In this document: piece after piece, positions 23,403-34,329 of the stretch
Layout: every line of letters starts with the position of its first letter
How positions within the stretch are numbered: position 1 is the stretch's first letter
DNA from: Isoetes taiwanensis
Lineage: Eukaryota > Streptophyta > Lycopodiopsida > Isoetales > Isoetaceae
Assembly (NCBI GenBank): GCA_021234155.1
Contig: JAJEKV010000006.1
Span: 1,428,001 to 1,492,000 of the forward strand
DNA: 64,000 bases
Reading direction: 5' to 3'
Notes under the pieces: generated by a model
What the model was told of the DNA's origin: nothing
Seen by the model: only the letters and a program-made list of their open reading frames with translations
Databases searched by the model: none
Program-made: the position numbers and the translations under genes

Positions 23403-23595
23403 CAATGCATGTGGAACTTTGTCAACAACTTTCATTCTTACACATGTTTCTACCACAAGCGTCCACCCATTCATTGGCGCTGCCTCAAGCCAGTTTCACC
23501 CCTCAATGCATGTGGAACTTTGACAATTTTCATTCTTACACATGTTTCTACCACAAGCGCCACCCATTTATTGGCGCTGGCTCAAGCCAGCGCTA
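23393..23595. repeat. 101-bp tandem duplication
   Basis: TTTCACCCCTCAATGCATG starts at 23393 and 23494. The copies run through CATGTTTCTACCACAAGCG and TTGGCGCTG..TCAAGCCAG. The first copy overlaps the right end of the MITE, so the duplication includes MITE terminus plus flank. From 23600 to 23987 I see nothing beyond the likely 3' flank of TIC56. Confidence 0.85.
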
Positions 23596-23987
23596 AATTC
23601 TTGTATACATTATGGATGAAAATTCCCAACAAGATGCAGTAATTCAATGGTGGAGTCTCAAACAAAAAAAAATCCGTGTTTTTCAACAAAAGCGTAGTCT
23701 TGACGCTCTTTTATGCATTGTCAAAAATGTTTACATCATAACACGAAGTGCACCAACACGGACTTTGCAAAAATGTTCTGGTGAATCTACTTTCTATAAA
23801 AATCTCTTGGAACTCAGTCATATGTATTTCAATAACTGGGAGATCCAATGTCTATGCCTTGGGAACAGCAGCTATGAATTATGGTAGCTCCAGTCTGTGT
23901 TATAATTCGGGACCTGTACTAAACGATATTTGTAGAGACGTACAATCTAAGTACCTCGATGAAAAAAATGAATATTCTTTCTATGAA

Positions 23988-26192
23988 TCATTTTAAATCA
24001 ATTTTAAACATTTCATTCTCATCTGCTTTAGACTGGACCCCAGAGGACCTCGTTGGCAATTTAATTTTAGGGCCACCTTCCACTCGGCTAAAAATATCAT
24101 CAATATCTTCCACAAGATTCTCCCATTTTTCCTGAAATACAAGGAAAATGTTATCTTACACAATATCATACTTCAGAAATAACGAAAGCAGCTGTTTTTC
24201 ATGTCACATGGCAATAGGTGGGTAGGAGGAAAGAGGCATTATTACCTTCACCCGTTCAAAATACTCCCTTTCATAATCAGCACGAGTAGTTAATGCCCCA
24301 AGCTTTTCACGATTCCAGTCATGGCCAAAGGTAAGGAAATCCATAACTTTCTCAATATCAATGATATCTCGTGGCCTTAATCCTGGAATAGTCTTCTTCA
24401 AAAACTTCCTGTAACAGATTGAAATCACCTCTTTAAATATATTTTAGTCTGGTTCAGTCATACAAACATACTTTCCACGATAGCAGTGGTAAATTTGCAT
24501 ATGCCAGATACTAACTTATAGACCAAAATGGTAAAATTCAGAATCCAAGTAGCATGAGCATACCTCATCTCAGGGGTGACAAATTTATCCGGCAAATTTG
24601 GTGAAGTTGGAGTGATTAATTTTGTTAACTGTGAACCACTTGCCCAAAGAAACAAAGCATGGGCGGGCGTTTTTTCACCTGGCCAAACTCCTCCATTTAG
24701 TCTTAATACTGCATTTTCCCGCCTACGTTTCTCAAGTGCTTCTTTCTGCAGCTGTTCATAAGTCTTGGGCTCGTGTCCTTTCCTTGGAGCAAATAGAGAA
24801 ATTCCTCTGGCAATCTTGTGAACCATATCAGTTCCAGCAGCACCCAAAACGACTGCATAATAATTAGGACCATTAAGTTTATAAAGATAATATGGAGTTT
24901 CACAAGTTCATTTCTTCGAACCTGCAAATCAAAACGTGTATATGACGGAAGAGCTCTAACTAGGACTCATCAGGAACGAGAGATGAACTCAATAGTCTAC
25001 TCTGCAAACAAACTGACTGACTATTCATCCCTCCCCAATAATCTTAAAATTATTTCTGTAAAAAACAAACATCTACCATCTATTGCAACATGATAAAATT
25101 ATTGCAGAGAAATTAAACACCCACATGTGATTGCAATTGTTGGCATTCAATGCAATACTTATATGAGAGAACCAGTGAAATGTGCTAGTAGTTAATATCC
25201 AATGACCCTGTTAGTGTGCTCCAGTTAATGGAAAAAGCAGACTCACTTAGGACTAGGCCTCTCCAATGAAAATTTAAAGAAAAAGTAACATGATCATACC
25301 GTCAGGTGCCTTGATGCATTTTTCAAGTCCATAAACCATGCCAATTGGAGCCCATTCATCCATATCGTCTCCCCATATGAACGTATTTTTATCAACAATT
25401 CCACCAGCCCATGCAGTTTTCAGATTTATCAATTCCATGGGACCCCTTGTTCGCCCTAAGCGGTCCTTGTAATACCAAGGACCTCCCCGCATAGTATCTA
25501 ATACCATAAAAGTAATAGAATAAATAATATGTGGTATCAGAATTAAAATTTACTTTCAAACTGATGTACTCACAATCTGCATAACGCTTGTGCAGCCATT
25601 TGTGACCTAGTACTTGAGTAATATCTATCGGCCTTTCTGGCGGATATGGACGCTGCCGGTAACCCCACAAGCCAAACTCAAATTGCTTAAAAAAATCCCA
25701 AAACTTATCAGTTGCAGCTTCCTGGCCAAGGATGGCTTTTCTAATAAGAGGAGGACCACCAAAAGGCCCTGGAACAGGAGGCAGAGACTGCCACATCTTA
25801 GTATCTTCCTTCCTACAAGGCACAGAATTGCGCATCCTTTCTTCTTCTATGTGTTCCAGGGTTACTTCTTCAGACTTGAGCAAAAATTTGACAAGCTCAT
25901 TATTATTAAGAAACTCTTCTTTCTTCTTCTTTTGCTCCTCTGACAACTCGGGCACTCGTTTGGCACGATCTATTCTGGCTAGCTCTGCTTCAACTTCAGG
26001 AGTACGAGTATAATCAGGACGATGTTCTACCTCATATTTCCAACGCTGCAAACGTTTTTCCCAATAACCAGGTTCTGGAGGCTGTTCCGCGACCTCACTA
26101 ATTTCTGCCGAGGAGGTAGTAGTAGAAGGAGGAGGGCTCTGCTTGCCCTTGGATCTTCCGAACAAACCCATTGCCTTGCTTTTTCCTCTCAA
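23988..26192 (-). CDS. TIC56: Chloroplast inner-envelope translocon protein TIC56
   Basis: TIC56 is a nuclear-encoded plant protein described as part of the 1-MDa TIC complex of the chloroplast inner envelope, needed for chloroplast biogenesis. I splice five exons: 26192-25574, 25497-25300, 24852-24564, 24408-24246 and 24131-23988. All junctions are GT/AG and the phases fit, giving 470 codons plus stop (463 from the second ATG at 26171). Family hallmarks are FWDFFKQFEFGLWGYRQRPYP, then a GYF-type segment split between exons 1 and 2 (WYYKDRLGRTRGP, TFIWGDDMDEWAPI), then GREPKTY-like GHEPKTYEQLQKEALEKRR, NGGVWPGEKTPAHALFLWASGS and IPGLRP. The N-terminus is short and basic (GLFGRSKGKQSPPP). The acidic C-terminal tail known from the Arabidopsis protein seems shorter here. 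No break is visible, so this is probably the functional copy. Confidence 0.93.
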
Positions 26193-26800
26193 TTCAGAAT
26201 TGAACTACTCTTACGACATGCATTGGAGGTTAGATGTTACATACCTATTTGGAGCCATAGCTGAATCCGGCGTATCAGCTTGAACCCTGGACCCCAAGTA
26301 GATAAGACGCAATGCCACTTGGCATCATCTAAGTGGAGCTAACGAAATGACGTGTTGCCAGTCATCTACTTTTAATGCCTTTATAGGGGCGTCAAATATT
26401 AGAGCATATTCGTATTTGGGCGCCGAGAGTATAGTCAGGGTGAGATTCGACTATGATTTAAAATGTTTAATTTTAATTAAAACCCCAATACAATTTTGCC
26501 ATGTCGTATAAAGTCCTCGTTGCGATCTATTCCACTCGAGTGGAAGTTAATTGAAAATACCCACACGGCATTGCCATGAGTTTTTTTGGGTTGCCCGTAG
26601 GGGGCAACCCTCTTGTTGGAGGGTGAAATGACGTTTTGAAGGCCTCGATTTGTTTTCAGTATAATATGCCATAGAATATCCTGTATAAGCGGTTGCGTTT
26701 GGTTGGGATTATTTAGGGTTTTTGTGACGCCCAGTGACACTTAGACGGCAATGATTTGTTTGGGATGTGTCTTACGGTATAGATTGTTTGGGCCTACGAC
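26193..26800. promoter_or_regulatory. Upstream region of TIC56, shared with a possible divergent gene
   Basis: About 600 bp lie between the TIC56 start and the first candidate exon on the plus strand. I see no long ORF and no TATA box that I would commit to. GGGTTGCCC and GGGGGCAACCC near 26590-26609 form a short inverted repeat. Confidence 0.35.
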
Positions 26801-26842
26801 AGTGGCATGAACGAGCTCCTTTCTTTTTCTTCCGGCTGATCC

Positions 26843-27498
26843 ATGGTAGCGGAAGCAGAAGCGGAAGTAGGGGAAGCAGAATCTGAAGCACAATTGCAGG
26901 TACATTTCCAACAGCTATGTTCTCGCCCTTGCATCCCATAGGAATGCGAAGTAGGCATGTGGAAAGTGGCTGTCCACCTGGACCATGGCAGTGAACAGAG
27001 AACTGTGTTGGAAGCTTTGGACATGGTAAGCTACTGTGAAGTATCCTAGGTCTTTATTCCAGGGCTATTTATTTCCAGGGCTTTGATTCCGTGATGGCCG
27101 GATAAAACATAGTAATGGACCTGCAGTCATGCATCGGATCTTGTCGTTGTAAAAACTGTGTCCTGTTTGATGGTGTATGTTACATGGATGAGCGTGAAAT
27201 GTATATATTTTGCACCATCCTTTAACTCTAGCTTTACTGCTTAGGAGGAGAATGTGCAGTATACACCTTAGCAAAATTTGCCTTAAGGAAGGCATGGAGA
27301 TTGGCTGGAAGCAGGAACAGGAACATCATCTGCCCTAAATGCAGTTCTAGTATTCATGACTGGTATGCATCTTCAATTGTCAAAACCAGATCTCCTGTCT
27401 TAAACAAATTTTATTGTTGCAGGCATGTTGAAAAAGTAGAGAATGAGAAGATTTGTGGTGCAGGGCTTCTGCGGCGAGCAAATTTGCAAGAAAATGCA
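26843..27498 (+). pseudogene. Possible 5' exons of an unrecognised host gene
   Basis: A Glu/Ala-rich reading from an ATG at 26843 (MVAEAEAEVGEAESEAQLQ) and a later stretch ending LEALDM before GTAAGC (27025) look exon-like. A second candidate exon ends at HDW before GTATGCATC (27363), containing CPKCSSSIHDW. A third at about 27423-27498 (HVEKVENEKICGAGLLRRANL) follows TTGTTGCAG. It is cut by the LINE tail at 27505. Phases between the first and second exon do not resolve cleanly, and I do not recognise the protein. The exons at 45541-45779 may be its continuation. Confidence 0.35.
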
Positions 27499-27659
27499 AT
27501 TGATTTTAAAAGAAAGAAAGAAAGATTATATTAACGTCTACGAGAGACCGCTTGGGTCTATGAGACCAAATATACATCAATCATGTCCAGCTAGGGGCGC
27601 ATTTGCAGCCACCTAGAGATATTGCATAAAAAAGGAAAAAGAAAACTAAAACAATGAGA

Positions 27660-28261
27660 TTAAGAAACTTTTGTCTTCTTGGCCACGGGCTCAAAGTATA
27701 AAGTAATGTCAGACTTGTTTTCTCTTTTGAAGGACTGCTTATGTTTATCCTTTACCGTCTGCTTTCTTCTTCTCGACACTTTCATGGTTACTCCTTTTGA
27801 GATTGGATGAGATGGTCCGGGGAGAGAACCTGCCTTCCGTTTATTATCATTATCACCTCCAATGAGAAAGAAAGTGATCAGTCTTTGCGTAGGATCGTTT
27901 TCATGTTCCGCTCTTCCCCCAGCTTGCTCCTTTAATAGATTTCTTCTATGCACAGTCATTTGGTGAAGAAAAAGAGCTATACATTTCTGATCCTCATAGG
28001 CGATCAGTTTGGAGAGGGAGGTAGGTTCCCGAAATAGGCAATGGAATCTGCCCCGTATTTCATAATAGACTGGACATGTGAAGATGAAATGTTCCTCTGA
28101 CTCAATTACATTCAAGTGACATAGTCTGCAGATTCTTTTCGAGCGCTCCACCTTCGGTCTACTAGAGCACGACCAGCTTCGATCTCGAGCTGATGAGATG
28201 AGACCCTGAGCTGACCGATAGCATGTCTCACCTTATGTGCGAGGTGAATATTCAAATATCC
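27660..28261 (-). pseudogene. LINE ORF2 C-terminus, displaced by the CACTA insertion
   Basis: Reading leftward from the insertion point, the frame of ORF2 continues (YLNIHLAHKVRHAIGQLRVS). After one base of frameshift near 28150 it becomes the C-terminal zinc-finger region (RICRLCHLNVIESEEHFIF, a C-x2-C...H-x4-C type), followed by a basic tail ending at the stop at 27660. On removing the 13.2-kb element and one TCC copy, the upstream and downstream parts join in the same frame. This proves that the two pieces were one gene. Confidence 0.88.
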
Positions 28262-28660
28262 CACTACAAGAGGATGGGGGATATAGTGTCAACCCTTGTG
28301 ACAAGTCGTAGATCTAGTGTCAATTTTGTGTCAAATGCTACTAACTTGACACAAAGTGCTTATGTTGTGTCAAAATTGTGTCTAGTGCATAGCGTCAAAT
28401 ATTTCATCAAAGCAATGACCCCCTTTTGTCAACCTTTTAGCGCAACTTGATTAGGTTATTGCGACAACTTTTGAACAAAATTATAGCTAAGTTACGATAA
28501 ACTTATAACAAAATGTTATCCAAAATTTTATCTAATATTCAACAAGATTTTGAGGAGCATTTGTCAACTTTATATCGCAATTTAAATGGGTTGTTGCAAC
28601 AGTTTGTAAGCTATATTCTAAGTCACTACAAGAGTTGCTTAATGCTTTTATACATCATTA
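28262..28660. repeat. Left CACTA terminus with subterminal repeats and a second internal terminus
   Basis: Within 400 bp, GTGTCAA or its complement TTGACAC recurs many times (28288, 28318, 28328, 28347, 28366 and others). A second exact CACTACAAGAG lies at 28624-28634, 362 bp inside the end and in the same orientation. It could serve as an alternative end, or mark an older terminus. Confidence 0.8.
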
Positions 28661-28865
28661 AATATATGTTATTGTAGCAAGGGCTATTACTTGAGATAAT
28701 CCAACAATGGATTGGATACCTAAGAACTAGTCAGATGAAGGGGAATAAGTAATGGTGAAGGGTGTACCTGAGAATATGAAAAAGATAGCAAAGTGTTTGG
28801 GAAGGTAAGACAAATAAAAAACATGTACCATTTTAGTGATAGTAATAAGCTTAAATGCTGATTAA

Positions 28866-31800
28866 TCACATGAACACGTCAGTTTGTTCAATTAGGTCAT
28901 GCTCAATATCCTCTATCTCATCATCATCTAGATATAAACAAAGAGCCAAACCCCTAATTGCTTCAGAATGATCATGTACATGTCCAACGATCTCTTCATC
29001 TTCAATATAATCCTCATCATGATCATGAATGTGGATTGGCGAACTAAATGGGGATCGGAGCACATAAGTTGTTTCTTTATCAACCTCCTCTCGTTCTGAA
29101 AGTCCCAATGGTGATTCTAAAGGAACGTGTTCATTAGTATCATCCTCAAGCAAACCATCTCCCAAATACGCACCTTCCTCTTCAGTGTTGATGGCAATAT
29201 CTTCCAGTTCTCCTTCTTCTGCGTCATGCAATAATGGGTCATCAACATCATTAGATATATCTAGAACACTCTCCCGACGAACACCACTGTCACCACCTCC
29301 ACCACCACTACCACCATCATCAAAATCATTAGCAACATCAACATGAACGTCACCACCACCACTACCACCACCATCATCAAAATCATCATCATCATGAACG
29401 TCACGAGAGAGCTCATCCATATTATTTTCAGCTACAGGAAAAGCAATTACACGTCGAGCCCTTGGTTGACAATGTACGACAATCCACCACTTTGTATCAT
29501 TAGGGTTCTCGTGGATAAATATCTGCTCAACCTGACTTGGAAAAACAAAAGGTTCTTTCATTTCAGGTAATACCTTCGAAGAATCCACTTCAGGAAATCC
29601 TGATGGATGAGTTCTAACTGTCTTGCCACGACCTCTGCATACCACTTTGAACCATCGTGCCTTCAAAACATTTACATGAAAGCTACGATAATCCAACTCA
29701 ATAATGTCAGTCAAGATTCCCATGTAATTTAGGCTACTCTCCAGAAGGTTGTGATCCCTGTTGCTAGATTGACTTTTTTGTTCAAATTCTGAGCTGATTC
29801 CTGAATCAAATGTAACCCTACACTTATCAACACTGTTGATGCGAAAATGCTGCCCGTATGCCCACATTGAAGTATAAAATCGTGCCTAAAACAAATTGAT
29901 AGTAATGATGAGTAATATAGTATAAAGAAAATGAAACTTTGGGTCAAAGATTTATAATACCTTTCTACTGCAACCAAGAGCAAGCTCGTAATCATCATCT
30001 GGAATAACTTGACCACAATCTTTAGCTTCGTCCATACGAGCCAACAACCACGTATTATCCATGACATCTGGAACAGATTGTCCCATTGATCGTCCTGTTG
30101 GCCTTCTACGTGCATCCTCCTTAGCAATTTCATACAAGTCTCTCCATGGTTGTAAACTTGCAGTATTATTAAGAACAAACGTGCTTACCGCAAGATGCAT
30201 GTCATCACTCAGACTTCGTTCTACACCATTACCCTGTAATACTTCCGATGTAATCTCCTTGAGTTCTTCTTTCTCCCACAACTTAGGACCATCTGGATGG
30301 CACGAGGTAGTGATATCGTTAAGATAAAGTAGCGTTTCTTGTACAAGATGGCCTTCGGCCATGCAACCCTCTGGTTTTGCCATTTGACGAACAAAACTTT
30401 TAAGCACCTTCATGTAGCGCTCTAGAAAAAACATCCATCTACTAGGGGCAGGTCCTGCCAACCTTATCTCATTTGGAATATGTATCAACAGATGTACCTG
30501 TTTATTAAGTACATTGTTTATTGTACTTATAGTATAGTTGCTAAAAACAAAATAATATAATTGCATAGAATTTGTTTAGTAGTACCTGTAGGTCAAAAAA
30601 ACTGGTGGGAAACTCCTTTTCAATGTCACAAAGCAGTATAATCACTTCCTCCTCCACTTTTGATATTTCGGCCACATCGATCTCTTTAGAAGAGACCCAC
30701 CTTGCAAATTTTCCTAATCGAAATATAATGCTCCTTACTTGTGGGGTCAAGAAGTCCCCTATCACACAAGGAAGTATATGCTGCAAAGTACATATAATAT
30801 CATTGCATATGTTGCAAAATAATCTATTGCGAGGAATAAGAGTACAATAATCAAAGTGTACCTGAAGAAACTTGTGCCAATCATGCGTCTTCAACCCAGT
30901 GAGACTGCCTTTTTTTGTAAACGCCTTTCTCAAAGAAGCCCCATATCCAGTTGGTGTCCGCACTTTTGCTATCCTCTTATTCACTTCAACTTGTTCTTTC
31001 TTTCCTAGAACCCATGCACCTTGTTTCCATATTAGAGTCTTCTTGCCTTTTCTCGCAATGGGCCAATATTTTCTTTTTATGTTGTGCTCTTTCAGATCCA
31101 ATCTAGCAGCCAATGTTTCCCATTCACCCGTTAAATGCTGCCAAAGGGAATGAGCAACATTCTTGAAAATGTGCATAGGATCAAGTAAATGGACCAACTC
31201 CAAGTCAGTCCAATACTCCAACCTATAAAAAATAGATAACCTCTTCATTCCAGGGGGAAGATTTGCATTGACATCTCTATACCCAGTCAAGTAATCCACA
31301 TTGGGATTTTTCTCCGCCAAGCATCCAACCAATCCTTGGGTGTCCATCTCTTTTTGGCTTGGTAAGTGTCGCCGAGCCCTTGTATGAGAATGGCCATCAG
31401 ACCCAAGTACTTTTTATACCCCAAATATATTTGCTTTTTAGGATGTTTTGACTGTAAGAAGGTTAAGCTAGTCCCACAAGATGGGCATCCACATGCACCG
31501 CTTGTTTGTAGACTCGCAATGAGAATAACGATAAACTATTAGAATAATGATTGAACTTTGATAGATTTTGCACTAATACCTACTATATCATACCTGAAGC
31601 TTCAGAAAAACCTGGATAGTCATGAAGAGTAAAGCATAGCATCCCATAAAATGTAAAGTCGTGTGGAGTTTTAGAGATGTCATACATGTGCACTCCCTTC
31701 CACAAAATTTCAAGTTCTTCTACTAAAGGTTCTAAGTAGACATCCATGTTTTTCACTTTATATTTTCCTGTAATAGCCATTTCATGCTTAATAGAAAGTA

Positions 31801-33216
31801 TAAATGAAACTCTACATAAATAAATATTTGGAATGATCAAATAAATACAAAGGATAAAGAAATGATACACATACATACCTGGAATGATCAAAGTCAACAT
31901 AATATGGCTAGGTTTTGTAGCCATCCATGGTGGTATATTATAATTTACAACCGCTACAGGCCACACACTATGTGAGGATGACTGAGTCCCCCATGGGCAA
32001 ACACCATCAATCCCTAATCCAAGCCTTATATTGCGGGGTTCCAATTCAAAAATGGGCCACTTTTCTTCTATATGTTTCCATAAGGCCCCGTCTGCAGGAG
32101 TTCTCATTTTTCCATCCCTGCTACGATGTCGTGCATGGTAATCCATGAAGTCTGCTAGTGTTGGTGATCGAAAAATATGTCGAAGGCGAGGAATTATAGG
32201 CATATGCCGTAATACCTTTCTTGGAACCTTTGTCTTTCTACCTTCCTCATAACGCGCTTCCCCACATTTTAGACAAGACTGATCATTTGCATAGTCATTG
32301 CGAAATAGAACACAATCATTAACACATGCATGCACGACATTATACTCGAGTCCAAATGAACGCAATAGCTCTCTAGCCTCCCTCCTAGACTTTGGGAGAC
32401 AATGCCCATCTGGCAAGATTTTATCAAGCAAACTATAGAAAACGAAAGTAAGCATATATACAATAAACTTTAACATTCAAATGAGTTACACCTACGTACC
32501 TGAAAAGTTCAGAGACGCTATTGTTGCTCCAACCAACTTTGTGTTGGAGATTTAGGATTAGTATACAAGTGGCAAGGCGAGAAACACGAGCATTTGGGAA
32601 TAATGGCGTGCTTGCCTCATCCTGGAGATATGCTGCCTTTTCCCTATATGAGTTGTCATTTACATTGCTAGCATGTGCACCATCATCGTTTTCGCTACCA
32701 TTGGCTTGTTCATTTGTTGGAAAGAAATTTTTGATGGTATCATTAATTGCATCCTCACCAATGAATGCATTATGTGAGTCAGGCGCTTCATCAGAGGACT
32801 ACATAGACCAAATATAATAGAACAATAAATAAGAAAATTCTACTTTATTTTAATTTTATTCTACAAAAAAATTATTTTAGGAACCAACTTACATCATTTT
32901 CATCATGTTCGGGATCATGTCCTTCATCAGGTTGACTTGGTCGCGTTTGCCAAAGACCAAACTTTACTTCATGTTCTTGACGAATGCGGTACGAACGAGT
33001 GGTCTTGCCTTTACACTTGTTGCACCAACAAAGACCGCGATGGAGATAGAAAGCTTTATTTGGGTCTCTTCTAGCTCGTTTCCTATTCGGTTCGCAAGAT
33101 GATGAAGACGTTGAAGATGTTGACTTTCCAAATGATGACGAAGATGATGATTTTCTTAAGATGCGACGTGGCAAGCAGCTATCCCTGGCATTGCCACTAC
33201 TTTCTGAGCTCGACAT
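28866..33216 (-). CDS. CACTA TNP2-like transposase
   Basis: I place eight exons: 33216-32893, 32798-32500, 32432-31879, 31767-31594, about 31510-30862, 30780-30586, 30497-29961 and 29885-28866. All mapped donors and acceptors are GT/AG and phases fit, except at the exon 4-5 join, which I could not resolve. The N-terminus is Ser-rich with a Cys/His transposase-associated motif (LCWCNKCKGKTTRSYRIRQ). The catalytic Transposase_21 region spans exons 3-5 (GLGIDGVCPWG, WPVAVVNYNIPPW, HLLDPMHIFKNVAHSLWQHL). DUF4218 is in exon 6-7 (PSRWMFFLERYMKVLKSFVR) and DUF4216 in exon 8 (IIELDYRSFHVNVLKARWF). An Asp/Glu-rich tail encoded by a GAT/CAC microsatellite ends it. Its job is to cut the CACTA ends. Confidence 0.88.
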
Positions 33217-34329
33217 ATTGAACCTATTCAATAATTTACATGATCAAATGAAGTAAATGAAAATAAATAGTATACTTCCAAGCAATTATCTTTATACCTT
33301 AGATATAAAGTAGACATATATGCAAAATAAAAAGATAATGCCCTAAGGGTTTATATTCCACCCGGAGGCCCCTTACATACCATTGGTTACATTATCTTAT
33401 ATTTAAGAATTTAAACCCCCAACAACTATACTAAGTTAATGCTTAATAGACGTTCATAAGCAAATTGCAAAACATGCCTGTGTTGTAGTCTGACTTTGTA
33501 CCACCAACTCTATCAACGCCAAATTTCAGGATCTACATCATCTTCTACGGAACAAAGCTCTGAAAAAATGACAGCAGTATATTAGCTCTCAAAAAATGCA
33601 TTTACAAGCAAGATTTAACAGAAAATAACTTTCATATTATGTAGAATGAGCATATCATTAGAAAACAACATATTAACATTATTAGAAATATGAGAATGAA
33701 TATGAAATATTGTTTGAGTTTATTAAAGGGCATATGAGAATAATTGAGTTAATAATTGAGAAATATGAGCTCTGACGCTAGGGCTAAATTTCAGACACGA
33801 ATGGTTAAAAGTTTTAACAGATTGTTAAATGTTAACGTAACAAAATCACATGTGAATGCAGATTAACTTAAATTTTAACATAACCTATCGGGTTAAAAAT
33901 TAACCCCTGATTTTTAACAGATTTTTTTATCTAAACAAGTGTCAATCCGGTTATCTTAAAATTTTAACATTTAAGCTAATGTAACTAGTGGTGTGTAATG
34001 ACCCTAAGCCACCTTGTACCATATATATTTGTATTGTGCAGATAAACCATGTAGACAATCATGACCTTATATTCCAAACCATTTACCATGTATCCTATGA
34101 TTTAATCCTATGATTTAATGTATTTACTTTACGATTAGGAATGGCAAGAAAAAAGAGGAGGGAAAAAAAAAATGATGGGAGCTAACAGACGAAATATTCT
34201 GACGAAATATGGAAGATCTTCGTAACAAAAAAAATATGGCGCGATTTCTTACCTTAAAGCTTGGTTCTCTGTATTCGATTGCATTGAGCTCGCCGATTAT
34301 CATTCCCAGCTTCGTTTGCCATCGCCAAA
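33217..34329. promoter_or_regulatory. Divergent promoter region of the CACTA genes, with an AT-rich MITE-like block
   Basis: The two element genes are transcribed away from each other from this 1.1 kb. Between about 33776 and 34010 lies a TTTTAAC-rich block. Its ends are weakly inverted (CTAGGGCTAAATTTCAGACACG against the complement TTAGGGTCATTACACACC), similar in style to the MITE at 4574. No TATA box is assigned. Confidence 0.45.

Noticed and set aside
29343-29570. Plus-strand threonine-rich ORF
   Set aside because: It is the complement of the CAC/CAT microsatellite that encodes the acidic tail of the CACTA transposase.
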